Source: Robinsoniella peoriensis (lineage in GTDB: Bacteria > Bacillota > Clostridia > Lachnospirales > Lachnospiraceae). From it: DNA of 64,000 bases. Of the stretch, positions 52,398 through 61,520 are shown piece after piece; the first letter of the stretch is position 1, and each line of letters begins with the position of its first letter. Location of the stretch: NCBI RefSeq assembly GCF_042680125.1, contig NZ_JBHTNY010000001.1; one strand, written 5' to 3'. The notes under the pieces were generated by a model. It was not told where the DNA came from. It did not search any database and was given only the letters and a program-made list of their open reading frames with translations. The position numbers and the translations under genes are program-made.

Positions 52398-54002
52398 ATG
52401 TACAAGGTATTATTAGTTGATGATGAAGCCCTCATTCGAGAGGCTATCAGTGAAAATACAAGGTGGAATGAATTGGGTTATGAATTGGTCGGTGCTTGCA
52501 AAAATGGGAAAGAGGCAATGGACATGATCATACAGAATCCACCGGATCTCCTTCTTACGGATATCTGTATGCCGCATGTGGACGGCATGGAGCTGACAAA
52601 GTTTGTATATGAACAGTATAAAGATACTAAAGTAGTGATTATCAGCGGGTATGATGAATTTGAATATGCAAAAAAGGCTGTAAAATATCAGGTTGTAGAA
52701 TATATACTGAAGCCGATAACCGCTTTTGAACTTTCTGAAACACTGCTGAAGGTAAAAGAAGCTCTGGATGCAGAACAGCTGAAAAAACAGAATATGAAGA
52801 AAATACGTGGAGCCTATATCAGCAACCTCCCGTTGATGCGCGGGCGCTTTTTAATTGGACTTTTGCAGGGAAATGTGAATGAAGAGACAATTCAGGACAA
52901 GCTTATGGATTATCAGATTCAGTTAAACGGCAGCCATTTTATGGCAGCAATGGTACTGGGGGATGATCTTTCTCCGTTTTTGAACCAGGAGGCGGATACG
53001 AAGACCGATCTGGCGCATTTTGCTATTTATAATATAACGGCTGAGATTATGGCATCGTATGGTGCCGGAGTAACATTTCAGGCATTTGAAGAAAAAACCG
53101 TAATGATCTTTGCGGGGGATGAAAATCTGGAAGAGAAGGCATTGCGTGTCTGCGAAGAGATACAGGAGGCAATATTAAAATTCTTAAAAATTGAATCTAC
53201 CATCGGTCTTGGCAGGGTGGTAAATTCTTTGTCTCTGGTCTACAGTTCCTTTAATGATACGAAAAAGTCAATGGAATACCGTTTCCTACTGGGGGGAAAT
53301 CAGGTGATTTATGCCAAGAATCTAAGGGACAGCCAGGAAAGCCAGAATGTGGACGTCTCAAAGTGGGCAAATCAGATTGTACTGGCTATTAAAACCAACA
53401 ATGAACATGAAATACGAAAATATGTACTGGGATTTGTACAGTCATTAAGAGATGCATATGTGACAAAAAACAGAAGTATCTTCTACGTACAGAACATGGT
53501 GCTGTCCATTATGAATGAACTGGATGCTTCTACATTAAGCGAAAGCGAGATCTTTATAGAAGAAAGAGAACTGTTGAATTCCATCTATGAAAAGGAACAT
53601 CTGACGGATATAGCGGAAGATTTAATTCAGTTTGGCAAGACCCTGTCCCACAGTATGAAAGACCAAAAGGACAGCTACTGTAAGAAACAGGCACTGCAGG
53701 CGCTGGATTACATAGACAAGAATTATGGTGATTCTAAGATCTCCCTGAATTCCGTTTGCCTGCATCTGGCGATGAGTACCAGTTATTTCAGCTCTATTTT
53801 TAAAAATTATACCGGGGAGACCTTTATTGAAGCATTGACTAAGAAGCGGATTGAGAAGGCAAAGTCTCTGATTGAAAATACAGCAAAGAAAACTTATGAA
53901 ATCGCAGAAGATGTGGGATATAGTGATCCTCATTACTTCAGTATCACATTTAAAAAGATAACGGGGATGACTCCTACAGAATATGCAAAAAAGATGAGGT
54001 AA
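52398..54002 (+). CDS. AraC-type response regulator (YesN family)
   Basis: A 534-residue cytoplasmic regulator. The receiver has Asp55 (LLLTDICMPHVDGMEL) and Lys near residue 104. A long middle region (about 125-420) has a strand-rich GGDEF-like appearance. The C-terminal AraC HTH pair (about 430-534) reads LNSVCLHLAMSTSYFSSIFK and TYEIAEDVGYSDPHYFSITF. It lies four bases before the kinase gene. It should bind DNA when phosphorylated and probably activates the sugar transporter at 57668-61458. Confidence 0.92.
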   Translation: MYKVLLVDDEALIREAISENTRWNELGYELVGACKNGKEAMDMIIQNPPDLLLTDICMPHVDGMELTKFVYEQYKDTKVVIISGYDEFEYAKKAVKYQVVEYILKPITAFELSETLLKVKEALDAEQLKKQNMKKIRGAYISNLPLMRGRFLIGLLQGNVNEETIQDKLMDYQIQLNGSHFMAAMVLGDDLSPFLNQEADTKTDLAHFAIYNITAEIMASYGAGVTFQAFEEKTVMIFAGDENLEEKALRVCEEIQEAILKFLKIESTIGLGRVVNSLSLVYSSFNDTKKSMEYRFLLGGNQVIYAKNLRDSQESQNVDVSKWANQIVLAIKTNNEHEIRKYVLGFVQSLRDAYVTKNRSIFYVQNMVLSIMNELDASTLSESEIFIEERELLNSIYEKEHLTDIAEDLIQFGKTLSHSMKDQKDSYCKKQALQALDYIDKNYGDSKISLNSVCLHLAMSTSYFSSIFKNYTGETFIEALTKKRIEKAKSLIENTAKKTYEIAEDVGYSDPHYFSITFKKITGMTPTEYAKKMR

Positions 54003-54005
54003 TTT

Positions 54006-55814
54006 ATGGATAAGAAAAAAAGGGGTGAGGCAGTACGGTTTCTATTTCACTTTAAAAGTATACGTAATTCGATGTTGTTTTCCTTTACGCTTGTGGTTGT
54101 GCTTGCGTTGCTGATATTCCTTCTTTTCTCTTTGAATTACACGGAAGAAACAGTTCTGGACAATTCAAAGGATTATACTAAGCAGCTGGTGGAGCAGGTA
54201 AATTCAAATATTGATTCCTATATTAGCTATATGGAATCCATCTCCCAGATGGTAACGGACCATTCCGATGTTGTGGACTATCTCTTTGGAGACGGCAGTA
54301 CTGGGGAATCCTTAAAGCTTCGTCTGCTGGAACAGTTTAAGACCGTTCTGGATACCAGGGAAGATATCTATAATATAGCTGTTATCGCAGATAATGGGAA
54401 GATGGTGCTGAACCGTGGAGTAGCGACACTCAATCCCAGTGGGGATATCCCAAATAAGCCCTGGTATTTGAATACGATTAAAGCAAATGGGGCTGCTGTA
54501 GTATCCGGTTCCCATGTGCAGAATGCATTTAAAGATAAATATCAGTGGGTAGTTACCTTAAGCAAAGGACTGATTAATCCGGCTACTAATAAAATTGAAG
54601 GGATTTTCTTTATTGATTTGAATTACAGTGCCATCAAAAGTCTGTGTGAAAAAATCGAGCTGGGTAATAAAGGATATATGTTTATTCTGGATAAAGACGG
54701 AAGCATCATTTATCATCCCCAGCAGCAATTGCTGAACAGTGGTTTGAAAGTAGAAGCAATAGACCGTGTTCTGGCGCAGGAAAATGGCAGCTTCATTACA
54801 GATGAAGGTAATGGCAGTAAATTATATACGGTCAGTACTTCCAGGGAAACCGGTTGGACCATAGCAGGTGTTTCTTACATAGGAGAGCTGATCAAGAACA
54901 AAGACGAAATGCAGATATTTTATCTGGTAATAGCTTCCGGGCTGTTTGCTTTGGCCATGATACTCGCGGTTGTGTTGTCGAAAGAAATTACAAAGCCTAT
55001 TAAGGATCTCAAGGATTCCATGAAAGAAGTAGAGCGGGGAAATTTCCAAAATGCAGCATTTGTCAGCAAAGGGGAAAATGAGGTGGCAAGCCTTGGCAAA
55101 TCATTTAATATTATGACAGGAAAGATACAGAACCTGATGGAGGAAAATGTACGGGAACAGAAGGAAAAGAGGAAAAGTGAGCTAAAGGTACTGCAATCCC
55201 AGATTAATCCGCATTTTCTATACAATACCCTGGATTCCATTATCTGGATGTCTGAGGGAGGGAAAAACCGTGAGGTAGTGCAGATGACATCGTCTTTGGC
55301 AAAACTATTGCGCCAGAGTATCAGTAATGAGGATGAAATTGTTACCATTGCAAAAGAGCTGGGATACACCCGGGAGTATCTCACAATCCAGAAAATGCGT
55401 TACCGTGACCAGCTGGAATTTGAGATAGACGTTCCTGCCCGGATTCAGAGAAAGAGTATCGTAAAGCTGGTGATTCAGCCTATTGTTGAAAATGCAATTT
55501 ATCATGGTATCAAATATAAAGAAACAAAAGGAATGATCTATATCACCGGAGAAATGACAAAAGAAAAAATCATCCTTTGCATTCGGGATAATGGAGTGGG
55601 AATGGAACAAGAAGTGCTGGACCACGTTCTGGAAAACAAACGTCCGGATGAAGTATCTAATAAAGTTGGGGTCTATAATGTCCACAACCGTCTGCAGCTG
55701 TATTACGGTAAGGAATATGGTCTGGCTTATGAGAGCACGCCGGGTATTGGTACAAGCGTATACGTAACGATACCAAATGATGAAATGGAGGAAGATGCGT
55801 ATGACGAAGAGTAA
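54006..55814 (+). CDS. Membrane histidine kinase (YesM/LytS type, His_kinase family)
   Basis: A 602-residue kinase. Helix 1 is about 20-41, helix 2 about 300-320, with an extracellular Cache-like sensor of about 250 residues between. A HAMP follows (ITKPIKDLKDSMKEVERGNF). The His is in SQINPHFLYNTLDSII. The ATPase domain has VENAIYHGIKY and IRDNGVGM. The stop overlaps the start of the binding protein gene by 14 bases, so the sugar-binding protein is translationally coupled. Related kinases (YesM, XylFII/LytS type) sense sugar through a protein partner. Confidence 0.92.
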   Translation: MDKKKRGEAVRFLFHFKSIRNSMLFSFTLVVVLALLIFLLFSLNYTEETVLDNSKDYTKQLVEQVNSNIDSYISYMESISQMVTDHSDVVDYLFGDGSTGESLKLRLLEQFKTVLDTREDIYNIAVIADNGKMVLNRGVATLNPSGDIPNKPWYLNTIKANGAAVVSGSHVQNAFKDKYQWVVTLSKGLINPATNKIEGIFFIDLNYSAIKSLCEKIELGNKGYMFILDKDGSIIYHPQQQLLNSGLKVEAIDRVLAQENGSFITDEGNGSKLYTVSTSRETGWTIAGVSYIGELIKNKDEMQIFYLVIASGLFALAMILAVVLSKEITKPIKDLKDSMKEVERGNFQNAAFVSKGENEVASLGKSFNIMTGKIQNLMEENVREQKEKRKSELKVLQSQINPHFLYNTLDSIIWMSEGGKNREVVQMTSSLAKLLRQSISNEDEIVTIAKELGYTREYLTIQKMRYRDQLEFEIDVPARIQRKSIVKLVIQPIVENAIYHGIKYKETKGMIYITGEMTKEKIILCIRDNGVGMEQEVLDHVLENKRPDEVSNKVGVYNVHNRLQLYYGKEYGLAYESTPGIGTSVYVTIPNDEMEEDAYDEE

Positions 55815-56787
55815 AAAATCCATCCTTGTCATCCTGGCAGTGGGGGCAGTGCTCCTATTCACGGGCTGGGCGCTGATTGGACACTGGCAGGGGAAGACCA
55901 GCCCGGTTAAGATAGTGTTTATCCCTAAAATTGTGGATGATTCGGATTTTTGGGGATCGCTCACAGAAGGTGCCCAGGTGGCGGCGAAGGAATATGATGC
56001 GAATATGACCATTACCGGAGCAGATTCTGAAAATGACTATATCAAACAAAGGGAGCTGCTGCTTCAGGCGGCAGAGGACAGGCCGGACGTTATCATGATT
56101 GCCCCCAGCAGTTTTACGGATATAACGGATGCAATTAAACAGACACTTGAGATGGGAATAAAGGTTGTGCTTGTGGATTCCTCTATCGACCAGGAACTGG
56201 GTTTAACCCTGGTGGCAACCGACAATTTCCAGGCAGGACAGAAAATGGGAGATTTTATAAAAAAGAATCTGCCGGATAGTGACCCGGTGATCGGCATTGT
56301 GGCCCATGTAAAAGGTTCTTCCACCGCCATGGAGCGAGAGCATGGATTGCGGGACGGACTGGGAGAATACGAAGAAAATATTGTAGATACGGTATTTTGT
56401 AATTCCAATTACCAGAAGGCATATGAGGTTACAAAAGAAATGCTGGAAAAAAATCCCGGTATTAATGTCATAGCAGGATTAAACGAATATTCTGCGGTAG
56501 GAGCTGCCCGTGCGGTGAAAGACCTGGGTCTGGAAGGAAAGATTACTATGGTTGGATTCGACAGTTCTATAGAAGAAATTCAATTGCTGGAAGAAGGCGT
56601 CTTCAAGGGGATTATCATTCAAAAGCCCTTTAATATGGGCTATCTTGGTGTACAGAAGGCAGTGGAAATTGCCCATGGAACCGTCGTAGAGAAAGATGTG
56701 AATTCCGGATCGGAATTAATTACGAAAGATAATATGTATACTGAAGAAAATCAGAAATTGCTGTTTCATTTTCGGGAATCTAACTAG
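55801..56787 (+). CDS. Membrane-anchored periplasmic-type sugar-binding protein, probable sensor partner
   Basis: A 328-residue RbsB/MglB-like sugar-binding protein with two alpha/beta lobes: PVKIVFIPKIVDDSDFWGSL, VVLVDSSIDQ, NEYSAVGAARAVKDLG, TMVGFDSSIEEIQLL. The N-terminal hydrophobic stretch (8-27) has neither a lipobox Cys nor an AXA signal, so it is probably a membrane anchor. The start at 55801 has GGAGG eight bases upstream; the frame from 55777 starts inside the kinase gene. Such stand-alone binding proteins beside YesM-like kinases act as sugar sensors, as shown for XylFII-LytS in Clostridium beijerinckii. It lies ahead of the mgl-type operon but is not its own binding protein. Confidence 0.85.
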   Translation: MTKSKKSILVILAVGAVLLFTGWALIGHWQGKTSPVKIVFIPKIVDDSDFWGSLTEGAQVAAKEYDANMTITGADSENDYIKQRELLLQAAEDRPDVIMIAPSSFTDITDAIKQTLEMGIKVVLVDSSIDQELGLTLVATDNFQAGQKMGDFIKKNLPDSDPVIGIVAHVKGSSTAMEREHGLRDGLGEYEENIVDTVFCNSNYQKAYEVTKEMLEKNPGINVIAGLNEYSAVGAARAVKDLGLEGKITMVGFDSSIEEIQLLEEGVFKGIIIQKPFNMGYLGVQKAVEIAHGTVVEKDVNSGSELITKDNMYTEENQKLLFHFRESN

Positions 56788-56858
56788 TATTACAGTGTAC
56801 AATTTATTGAAATTGGGTTTAGCTGAGAAGGAGACGCTTTGTAGATGTAGGTAGTGTA

Positions 56859-57125
56859 CGGAAAGAGAAGGGGGCGCACCATGGCAGGCGTTTGGAAGGC
56901 TTACCGCAGAACTGGCATTTTCTAACCTTGCCGGAGCGCTTTTTGGCGGCACGCGGGCATTCACTCCGAAATCCTGATGCATTTCGCAGCTCAGTGCCCG
57001 CTTAGTATCCGATGGGAGCCAGTCGGATACTATCCGCCAAAAAACACTCCGGCAAGGTAAGTAAATGCTCAGATCTGCTATACGCCTTCCAAACGCCTGC
57101 CATGGTGCGCCCCCTTCTCTTTCCG
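56859..57125. repeat. Large inverted repeat (long hairpin) with perfect 42-bp arms
   Basis: Arms 56859-56900 and 57084-57125 are exact reverse complements. A second nested pair (56925-56949 with 57034-57058) matches at 23 of 25 bases. Inside these, GCGGGCA/TGCCCGC and a perfect 10-bp TAGTATCCGA/TCGGATACTA hairpin lie near the apex. The whole 267-bp piece folds into one long cruciform or RNA hairpin. No transposase is nearby. Confidence 0.9.
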
Positions 57126-57301
57126 AGATGCAGTTTGTTGATACAAAGCTGGTTTTCTCAGCATGGTGGAACCCCAGGGGGGTGGCATGCTGTACACTAT
57201 TGGCATCGAACGTATAAAATGCATAAGGCAGCTTTAGCTTATCATTATGGACTGGTTGTTCATTCTGCTAAATCTTAAGTATCTTATATACATAAAATCT
57301 T

Positions 57302-57405
57302 AAAAATCTAAAAATGTAAAATTTAAAAAACTAAAAAGACTAAAAAATCTAAAAAAACTAAAAAATCTAAAAATCTTAAAAATCTAAAAAACTAAAAAAT
57401 CTAAA
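57302..57405. repeat. A-tract tandem repeat, unit about 8-9 bp (CTAAAAAAT-like)
   Basis: Thirteen runs of three to seven As start at intervals of 7-9 bases (mean about 8.5), separated by CT, TCT or GACT. The composition predicts unusual stiffness or curvature upstream of the sugar operon promoter. Confidence 0.8.
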
Positions 57406-57578
57406 TATCTTATATTTCCAAACATCTGATACAATTGCAAACAGCGTGCAGTATGTCACAACCCAGAGTTTCTGCCGATTGAGAGAATCGGCTTTAGGCA
57501 ATTAAGTCATTTTGTACACTAAAAGGTAAAAAAATTATTATACAGTAAGATTTTTACCTTTTCTAAGAAGATATTCTA

Positions 57579-57607
57579 TTGTTATATTCACAATTTAGAC
57601 ATATAAT
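57579..57607 (+). promoter_or_regulatory. Promoter of the mgl-like operon
   Basis: TTGTTA (57579-57584), a 17-bp spacer and TATAAT (57602-57607), about 60 bp before the ATPase start. Confidence 0.75.
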
Positions 57608-57667
57608 GTTCATTAGTTAGAAGAAAGTTATTTAATAACTGCAAAAAAAGAAATGGAAGGTGAGAAC

Positions 57668-59161
57668 GTGGGTGATGTAATACTGACAATGAAAGGCATT
57701 GATAAGTCTTTCCCCGGAGTCCATGCCTTAAAAGAGGTTAATCTGGAATTAAAAAAAGGTGAAGTTCATGCACTGATGGGTGAGAACGGAGCCGGTAAAT
57801 CAACTTTGATGAAAGTATTAACCGGAATTTATGCTAAGGACAAAGGTACCATTACATTTGAGGGTAAAGAAGTAGAGTTCAAAAGCCCAAAAGAAGCTCA
57901 GACAGCAGGTATCGTTATTGTGCATCAGGAATTGAACATGATGAATCATTTGACTGTTGCTCAAAATATATTTATCGGACGCGAAAGCATGAACGGTAAA
58001 ATGATCAATGACAGAAAGATGAATGTCGAAGCACAAAAATTATTTGATTTATTGAATATTGATATTGATCCTAGGGATATGATGGGACGTCTTACAGTAG
58101 GAAGGCAGCAGATGTGTGAAATTGCAAAGGCTATTTCAACGGATGCAAAGGTGATTGTATTTGATGAACCTACAGCTGCTCTTACGGATGCTGAAATCAC
58201 TGAGTTATTTAAGATCATCGATGACCTTCGCAAGAAGAATATCGGAATCGTCTACATATCTCACAGAATGGATGAAATTAAGAGAATTACTGACAGAGTA
58301 ACGGTTATGCGTGACGGTGAGTATGTAGGAACAATCGTAACAAAAGATTCCACGAAGGATGATATCATCAATATGATGGTTGGACGTGTTGTTTATGAAG
58401 ACCCCAAAGAACACAGCAATGTACCTCCAAATGCACCGGTTGTATTAAGTGTTAAGAACTTAAATGCCGGGAAGATGGTCAGAAATGTCAGCTTTGATCT
58501 TCACAAAGGAGAAATCCTTGGCTTCTCAGGATTGATGGGAGCAGGAAGAACAGAGACAGCAAGAGCATTATTCGGAGCCGATAAAAAGGACAGCGGTGAA
58601 GTATATATTAATGGCAAAAAGGTAGATATTAAGAGCCCTCAGGATGCAGTAAATGCGGGCATCGGATACCTGTCAGAAGACAGAAAGCGTTTCGGTGTAA
58701 ATGTTGAAAAAACAGTAGCTGAAAATACGACGATGGCTTCTCTGGAGAACTTTACAAACGGTCTTTTCATCGATAAGAAAAAAGAAAAAGAAGTTACCAG
58801 GAAGTATGTAGAAGCGTTAAAGACAAAAACACCTTCGATTGAACAGAAAGTAAAGAATTTATCTGGCGGTAACCAGCAGAAGGTAGTTATAGCAAAATGG
58901 CTTACCAGAGACTGTGACATCCTGATTTTCGACGAACCTACCCGTGGTATTGACGTCGGTGCAAAGAGCGAGATTTATGCTCTGATGAATGAACTTGTTA
59001 AAGATGGAAAATCCATTATCATGATTTCATCAGAACTTACGGAAGTACTTCGTATGAGTGACAGAGTCATTATTATGTGCGAAGGCCGCAAGACTGGAGA
59101 GCTTTCCATTGAAGAAGCTTCTCAGGAAAAGATCATGCATGCTGCAACATTAAGAGAATAA
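57668..59161 (+). CDS. mglA: Sugar ABC transporter ATP-binding protein (MglA-like)
   Basis: A duplicated ATPase of the RbsA/MglA type (about 497 residues). First half: Walker A GENGAGKSTLMKVLTG, signature LTVGRQQMCEIAKAI, Walker B VIVFDEPTAALTD. Second half: degenerate Walker A GLMGAGRTETARALFG, intact LSGGNQQKVVIAKWL and ILIFDEPTRGIDVG. GTG 57668 is chosen because AGGTGAG precedes it; ATG 57653 has no binding site but would add only five residues. It energises the transporter with the permease and binding protein downstream. Confidence 0.93.
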   Translation: MGDVILTMKGIDKSFPGVHALKEVNLELKKGEVHALMGENGAGKSTLMKVLTGIYAKDKGTITFEGKEVEFKSPKEAQTAGIVIVHQELNMMNHLTVAQNIFIGRESMNGKMINDRKMNVEAQKLFDLLNIDIDPRDMMGRLTVGRQQMCEIAKAISTDAKVIVFDEPTAALTDAEITELFKIIDDLRKKNIGIVYISHRMDEIKRITDRVTVMRDGEYVGTIVTKDSTKDDIINMMVGRVVYEDPKEHSNVPPNAPVVLSVKNLNAGKMVRNVSFDLHKGEILGFSGLMGAGRTETARALFGADKKDSGEVYINGKKVDIKSPQDAVNAGIGYLSEDRKRFGVNVEKTVAENTTMASLENFTNGLFIDKKKEKEVTRKYVEALKTKTPSIEQKVKNLSGGNQQKVVIAKWLTRDCDILIFDEPTRGIDVGAKSEIYALMNELVKDGKSIIMISSELTEVLRMSDRVIIMCEGRKTGELSIEEASQEKIMHAATLRE

Positions 59162-59179
59162 TCAGGAGGGTAAGAGAAA

Positions 59180-60169
59180 ATGGCAGAGCAGAAAAAAGGA
59201 AAGTTAGGAAGTATTGGAACGCAGAAATTGGTAGCCGTACTGGCATTGGTTGTATTATTTATCTTCTTTTGTATAGCAGGAACCAACTTCGCTCAATATA
59301 GTACATTTATCAGTATTTTAGATTCATCTTATTACATTGGATTTTTAGCAATTGGTGTAACTTTTGTAATTATTACAGGCGGAATTGACTTATCGATCGG
59401 TACAGTCTGTGTCTGCTGTGCATTAATCGGCGGTACTTTATTTAATAAAGCAGGCCTTCCGATGGCACTTTGTATGGTTGTGATCTTAATCTTAGGTATT
59501 TTATTCGGTATGGCAAACGGCTTGATGGTTTCCGTAATGGGACTGCCGGCTTTCATCGCTACACTGGGTATGATGATGATCACAAGAGGTTTAGGTTCTA
59601 TCGTAACAGCAACAGCAAGTGTTACTTTCCCACAGGGTGAGTCTGCAGGAAGCTGGTTTAGAAATATCTTCAAGTTCCAGGGAGAAGGACTTCCGTTAGC
59701 CGGAATTCCTACAGGATTTATCTTATTGATTGTATTGGCAATTATTATGTCCATCTTCTTAAATAAAACCCGCCCGGGACGTTATATCCTTGCATTAGGA
59801 AGTAACAAAGAAGCAACCAGACTGTCTGGTGTAAACGTAGTAAAATGGGAAACATTAGCATATGTAATAAGTGGATTCTTTGCAGCATTAGCAGGTATCT
59901 CCTATGCAGCAGTTTACTTAACCATCATGCCTGGTACAGGTAATGGTTACGAATTGGATGCAATCGCCGGCGTAGTAATCGGTGGTACATCTCTTTCCGG
60001 TGGTGTTGGTTCCGTATCCGGTACTTTGATTGGTGTATTTATCATGTCCGTACTGAAAACAGGTCTTCCATTTGTTGGATTACAGCCTCACTATCAGTTA
60101 TTTATTACTGGTTTCGTATTAATCATCGCAGTATTTGCAGATGTTTATAACAGAAGAAAACAGGGTTAA
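59180..60169 (+). CDS. mglC: Sugar ABC transporter permease (MglC-like)
   Basis: A 329-residue permease with about eight to ten helices, RbsC/MglC type: FVIITGGIDLSIGTVCVCCA, MANGLMVSVMGLPAFIATLG, AIAGVVIGGTSLSGGVGSVS. AGGAGG lies ahead of ATG 59180, 18 bases after the ATPase stop. The strong GIDLSIG and GGTSLSGG motifs mark the pore-forming helices. Confidence 0.95.
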   Translation: MAEQKKGKLGSIGTQKLVAVLALVVLFIFFCIAGTNFAQYSTFISILDSSYYIGFLAIGVTFVIITGGIDLSIGTVCVCCALIGGTLFNKAGLPMALCMVVILILGILFGMANGLMVSVMGLPAFIATLGMMMITRGLGSIVTATASVTFPQGESAGSWFRNIFKFQGEGLPLAGIPTGFILLIVLAIIMSIFLNKTRPGRYILALGSNKEATRLSGVNVVKWETLAYVISGFFAALAGISYAAVYLTIMPGTGNGYELDAIAGVVIGGTSLSGGVGSVSGTLIGVFIMSVLKTGLPFVGLQPHYQLFITGFVLIIAVFADVYNRRKQG

Positions 60170-60195
60170 GCGTCAGAAACTAATAATGTTATTCA

Positions 60196-60220
60196 ATCTT
60201 CCTGCAAAATGCAGGAAGAT
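60196..60220 (+). promoter_or_regulatory. Intergenic hairpin between mglC and mglB
   Basis: A perfect 11-bp stem ATCTTCCTGCA/TGCAGGAAGAT with a three-base AAA loop, with no T run. It probably marks mRNA processing or protects the 3' mglB transcript, so that the binding protein is made in excess. Confidence 0.55.
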
Positions 60221-60261
60221 CAAAATAAAAACTTCAAATTCTATTAAGGGAGGATTTAACA

Positions 60262-61458
60262 ATGAAGAAAAAAGTGATTAGTGCAGTATTAAGCGTATCT
60301 ATGGTAGCAGCTTTAGCAGTAGGGTGTGGAAGCACAGAAACAAAGACAACTGAGGCAGCTACAACAGCAGCATCAGAAAAAGAAACTACAGCAGCAACAA
60401 CTGAGGCAGCAAGTGAAGCAGCTACAACAGAAGCAGCAGGAGAAACAGAAGCAGGATCTGAAGCTTCTACAACTTCAGCAGCAACAGGTGATTACAGCGA
60501 TGTAACAGTTGAAATCGTTGCAAAAGGTTTCCAGCATGACTTCTGGAAAGCTGTTAAATTAGGTACCGAAAATGCAGCTAAAGATCTTGGATTAAAATCT
60601 ACTAATTTCGTTGGACCACAGAATGAAAGTGCTATTCCGGAACAGGTTGAGCAGTTAAAGAATGCACTTAACAAAAAACCAAGTGCAATCTGTCTTGCAG
60701 CTCTTGATCCAGATTCCGTATTAGGATCCGTTAATGATGCAAAAGCATCCGGTATCCCAATCGTTGGATTTGACTCTGGTGTTCCAGGTGCTCCGGAAGG
60801 AACAATCGTTGCTAACGCAGCTACAGATAACTATGCAGCAGGCGGACTTGCAGCAGAAAAATTATATGAACTGATCAAAGACAAAGTAACAGATCCAGCT
60901 GAACCAGTAAGAATTGGATGTGTATCCCAGGATGCTACATCACAGTCTATCGGTGAACGTACAAGCGGTTTCATTGATAAAATGGTTGAATTAATCGGAG
61001 CTGACAAAACTTCTGTTGAAGGACATGACAAATACAACGCTAAAGTTGACGGCGCAAAAGTTGTTATCGAAGTAGGTATCCCTGCAACAACAGATGACGC
61101 AGCATGTGTAACAGTAGCAAACACTCTGTTGAACAAAGCTGACTTAGTAGCAATTTATGGTTCTAACGAATTTTCAGCTAAAAATATCGTTACAGCTAAT
61201 GAAAGTTTACAGAAACTTGGCGCTGACAAGATCATCGCTGTAGGATTTGACTCCGGTAAAGTACAGTTACAGGCAATCAAAGATGGTATCTTCGCAGGAT
61301 CTATCACACAGAACCCAGTACAGATCGGTTACCAGGCAGTTACATTAGCAGCAAAAGCAGCTAAGGGTGAAGAAGTAGCTGATGTTGATACAGGATGCTT
61401 ATGGTATACAGCAGAAACTATGGAAGATCCAGACATCGCTCCTTGTCTGTACGAATAA
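60262..61458 (+). CDS. mglB: Galactose/glucose-type ABC sugar-binding lipoprotein (MglB-like)
   Basis: A 398-residue lipoprotein with lipobox ALAVGC (Cys22), then a low-complexity ETTA-rich linker of about 60 residues and a two-lobe sugar-binding fold from about residue 75: VTVEIVAKGFQHDFWKAVKL, AICLAALDPDSV, IPIVGFDSG, LVAIYGSNEFSAKNIVTANE, AVGFDSGKVQLQAIKDG, GSITQNPVQIGYQAVTL. Its place after the permease, rather than before the ATPase, is the reverse of E. coli mglBAC. The gene's run of preferred codons suggests high expression. Ligand (galactose, or a related hexose) is inferred. Confidence 0.9.
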   Translation: MKKKVISAVLSVSMVAALAVGCGSTETKTTEAATTAASEKETTAATTEAASEAATTEAAGETEAGSEASTTSAATGDYSDVTVEIVAKGFQHDFWKAVKLGTENAAKDLGLKSTNFVGPQNESAIPEQVEQLKNALNKKPSAICLAALDPDSVLGSVNDAKASGIPIVGFDSGVPGAPEGTIVANAATDNYAAGGLAAEKLYELIKDKVTDPAEPVRIGCVSQDATSQSIGERTSGFIDKMVELIGADKTSVEGHDKYNAKVDGAKVVIEVGIPATTDDAACVTVANTLLNKADLVAIYGSNEFSAKNIVTANESLQKLGADKIIAVGFDSGKVQLQAIKDGIFAGSITQNPVQIGYQAVTLAAKAAKGEEVADVDTGCLWYTAETMEDPDIAPCLYE

Positions 61459-61520
61459 TCTGTAGAGAATACTGAAATACTTTTTAACTCATAGTTTTAA
61501 TTAAATATGCTTCAAAACGG

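Larger units (their letters stand above)
56788..57667. other. 880-bp regulatory gap before the sugar transporter
   Basis: No gene is supported here. The gap holds four AGTGTAC(A)-type motifs (56794, 56853, 57191 on the other strand, 57513 on the other strand), the large hairpin at 56859-57125, the A-tract repeat at 57302-57405 and the promoter at 57579. A small GCCGATT/AATCGGC hairpin lies near 57473-57491, and a loose dyad AAAAGGTAAAAA/TTTTTACCTTTT at 57521-57562. Confidence 0.6.

Noticed and set aside
55305..56012. 235-aa ORF on the minus strand
   Set aside because: Antisense to the kinase C-terminus and the binding protein start, which are clearly coding; composition is that of a shadow frame.
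57012..57278. 88-aa ORF on the plus strand
   Set aside because: It runs through the right arm of the giant hairpin, has no ribosome binding site and its low-quality sequence has no domain.
57290..57410. CRISPR array
   Set aside because: The repeats are 8-9 bp A-tracts with 2-4-bp separators; no 25-40-bp repeats, no spacers and no cas genes.
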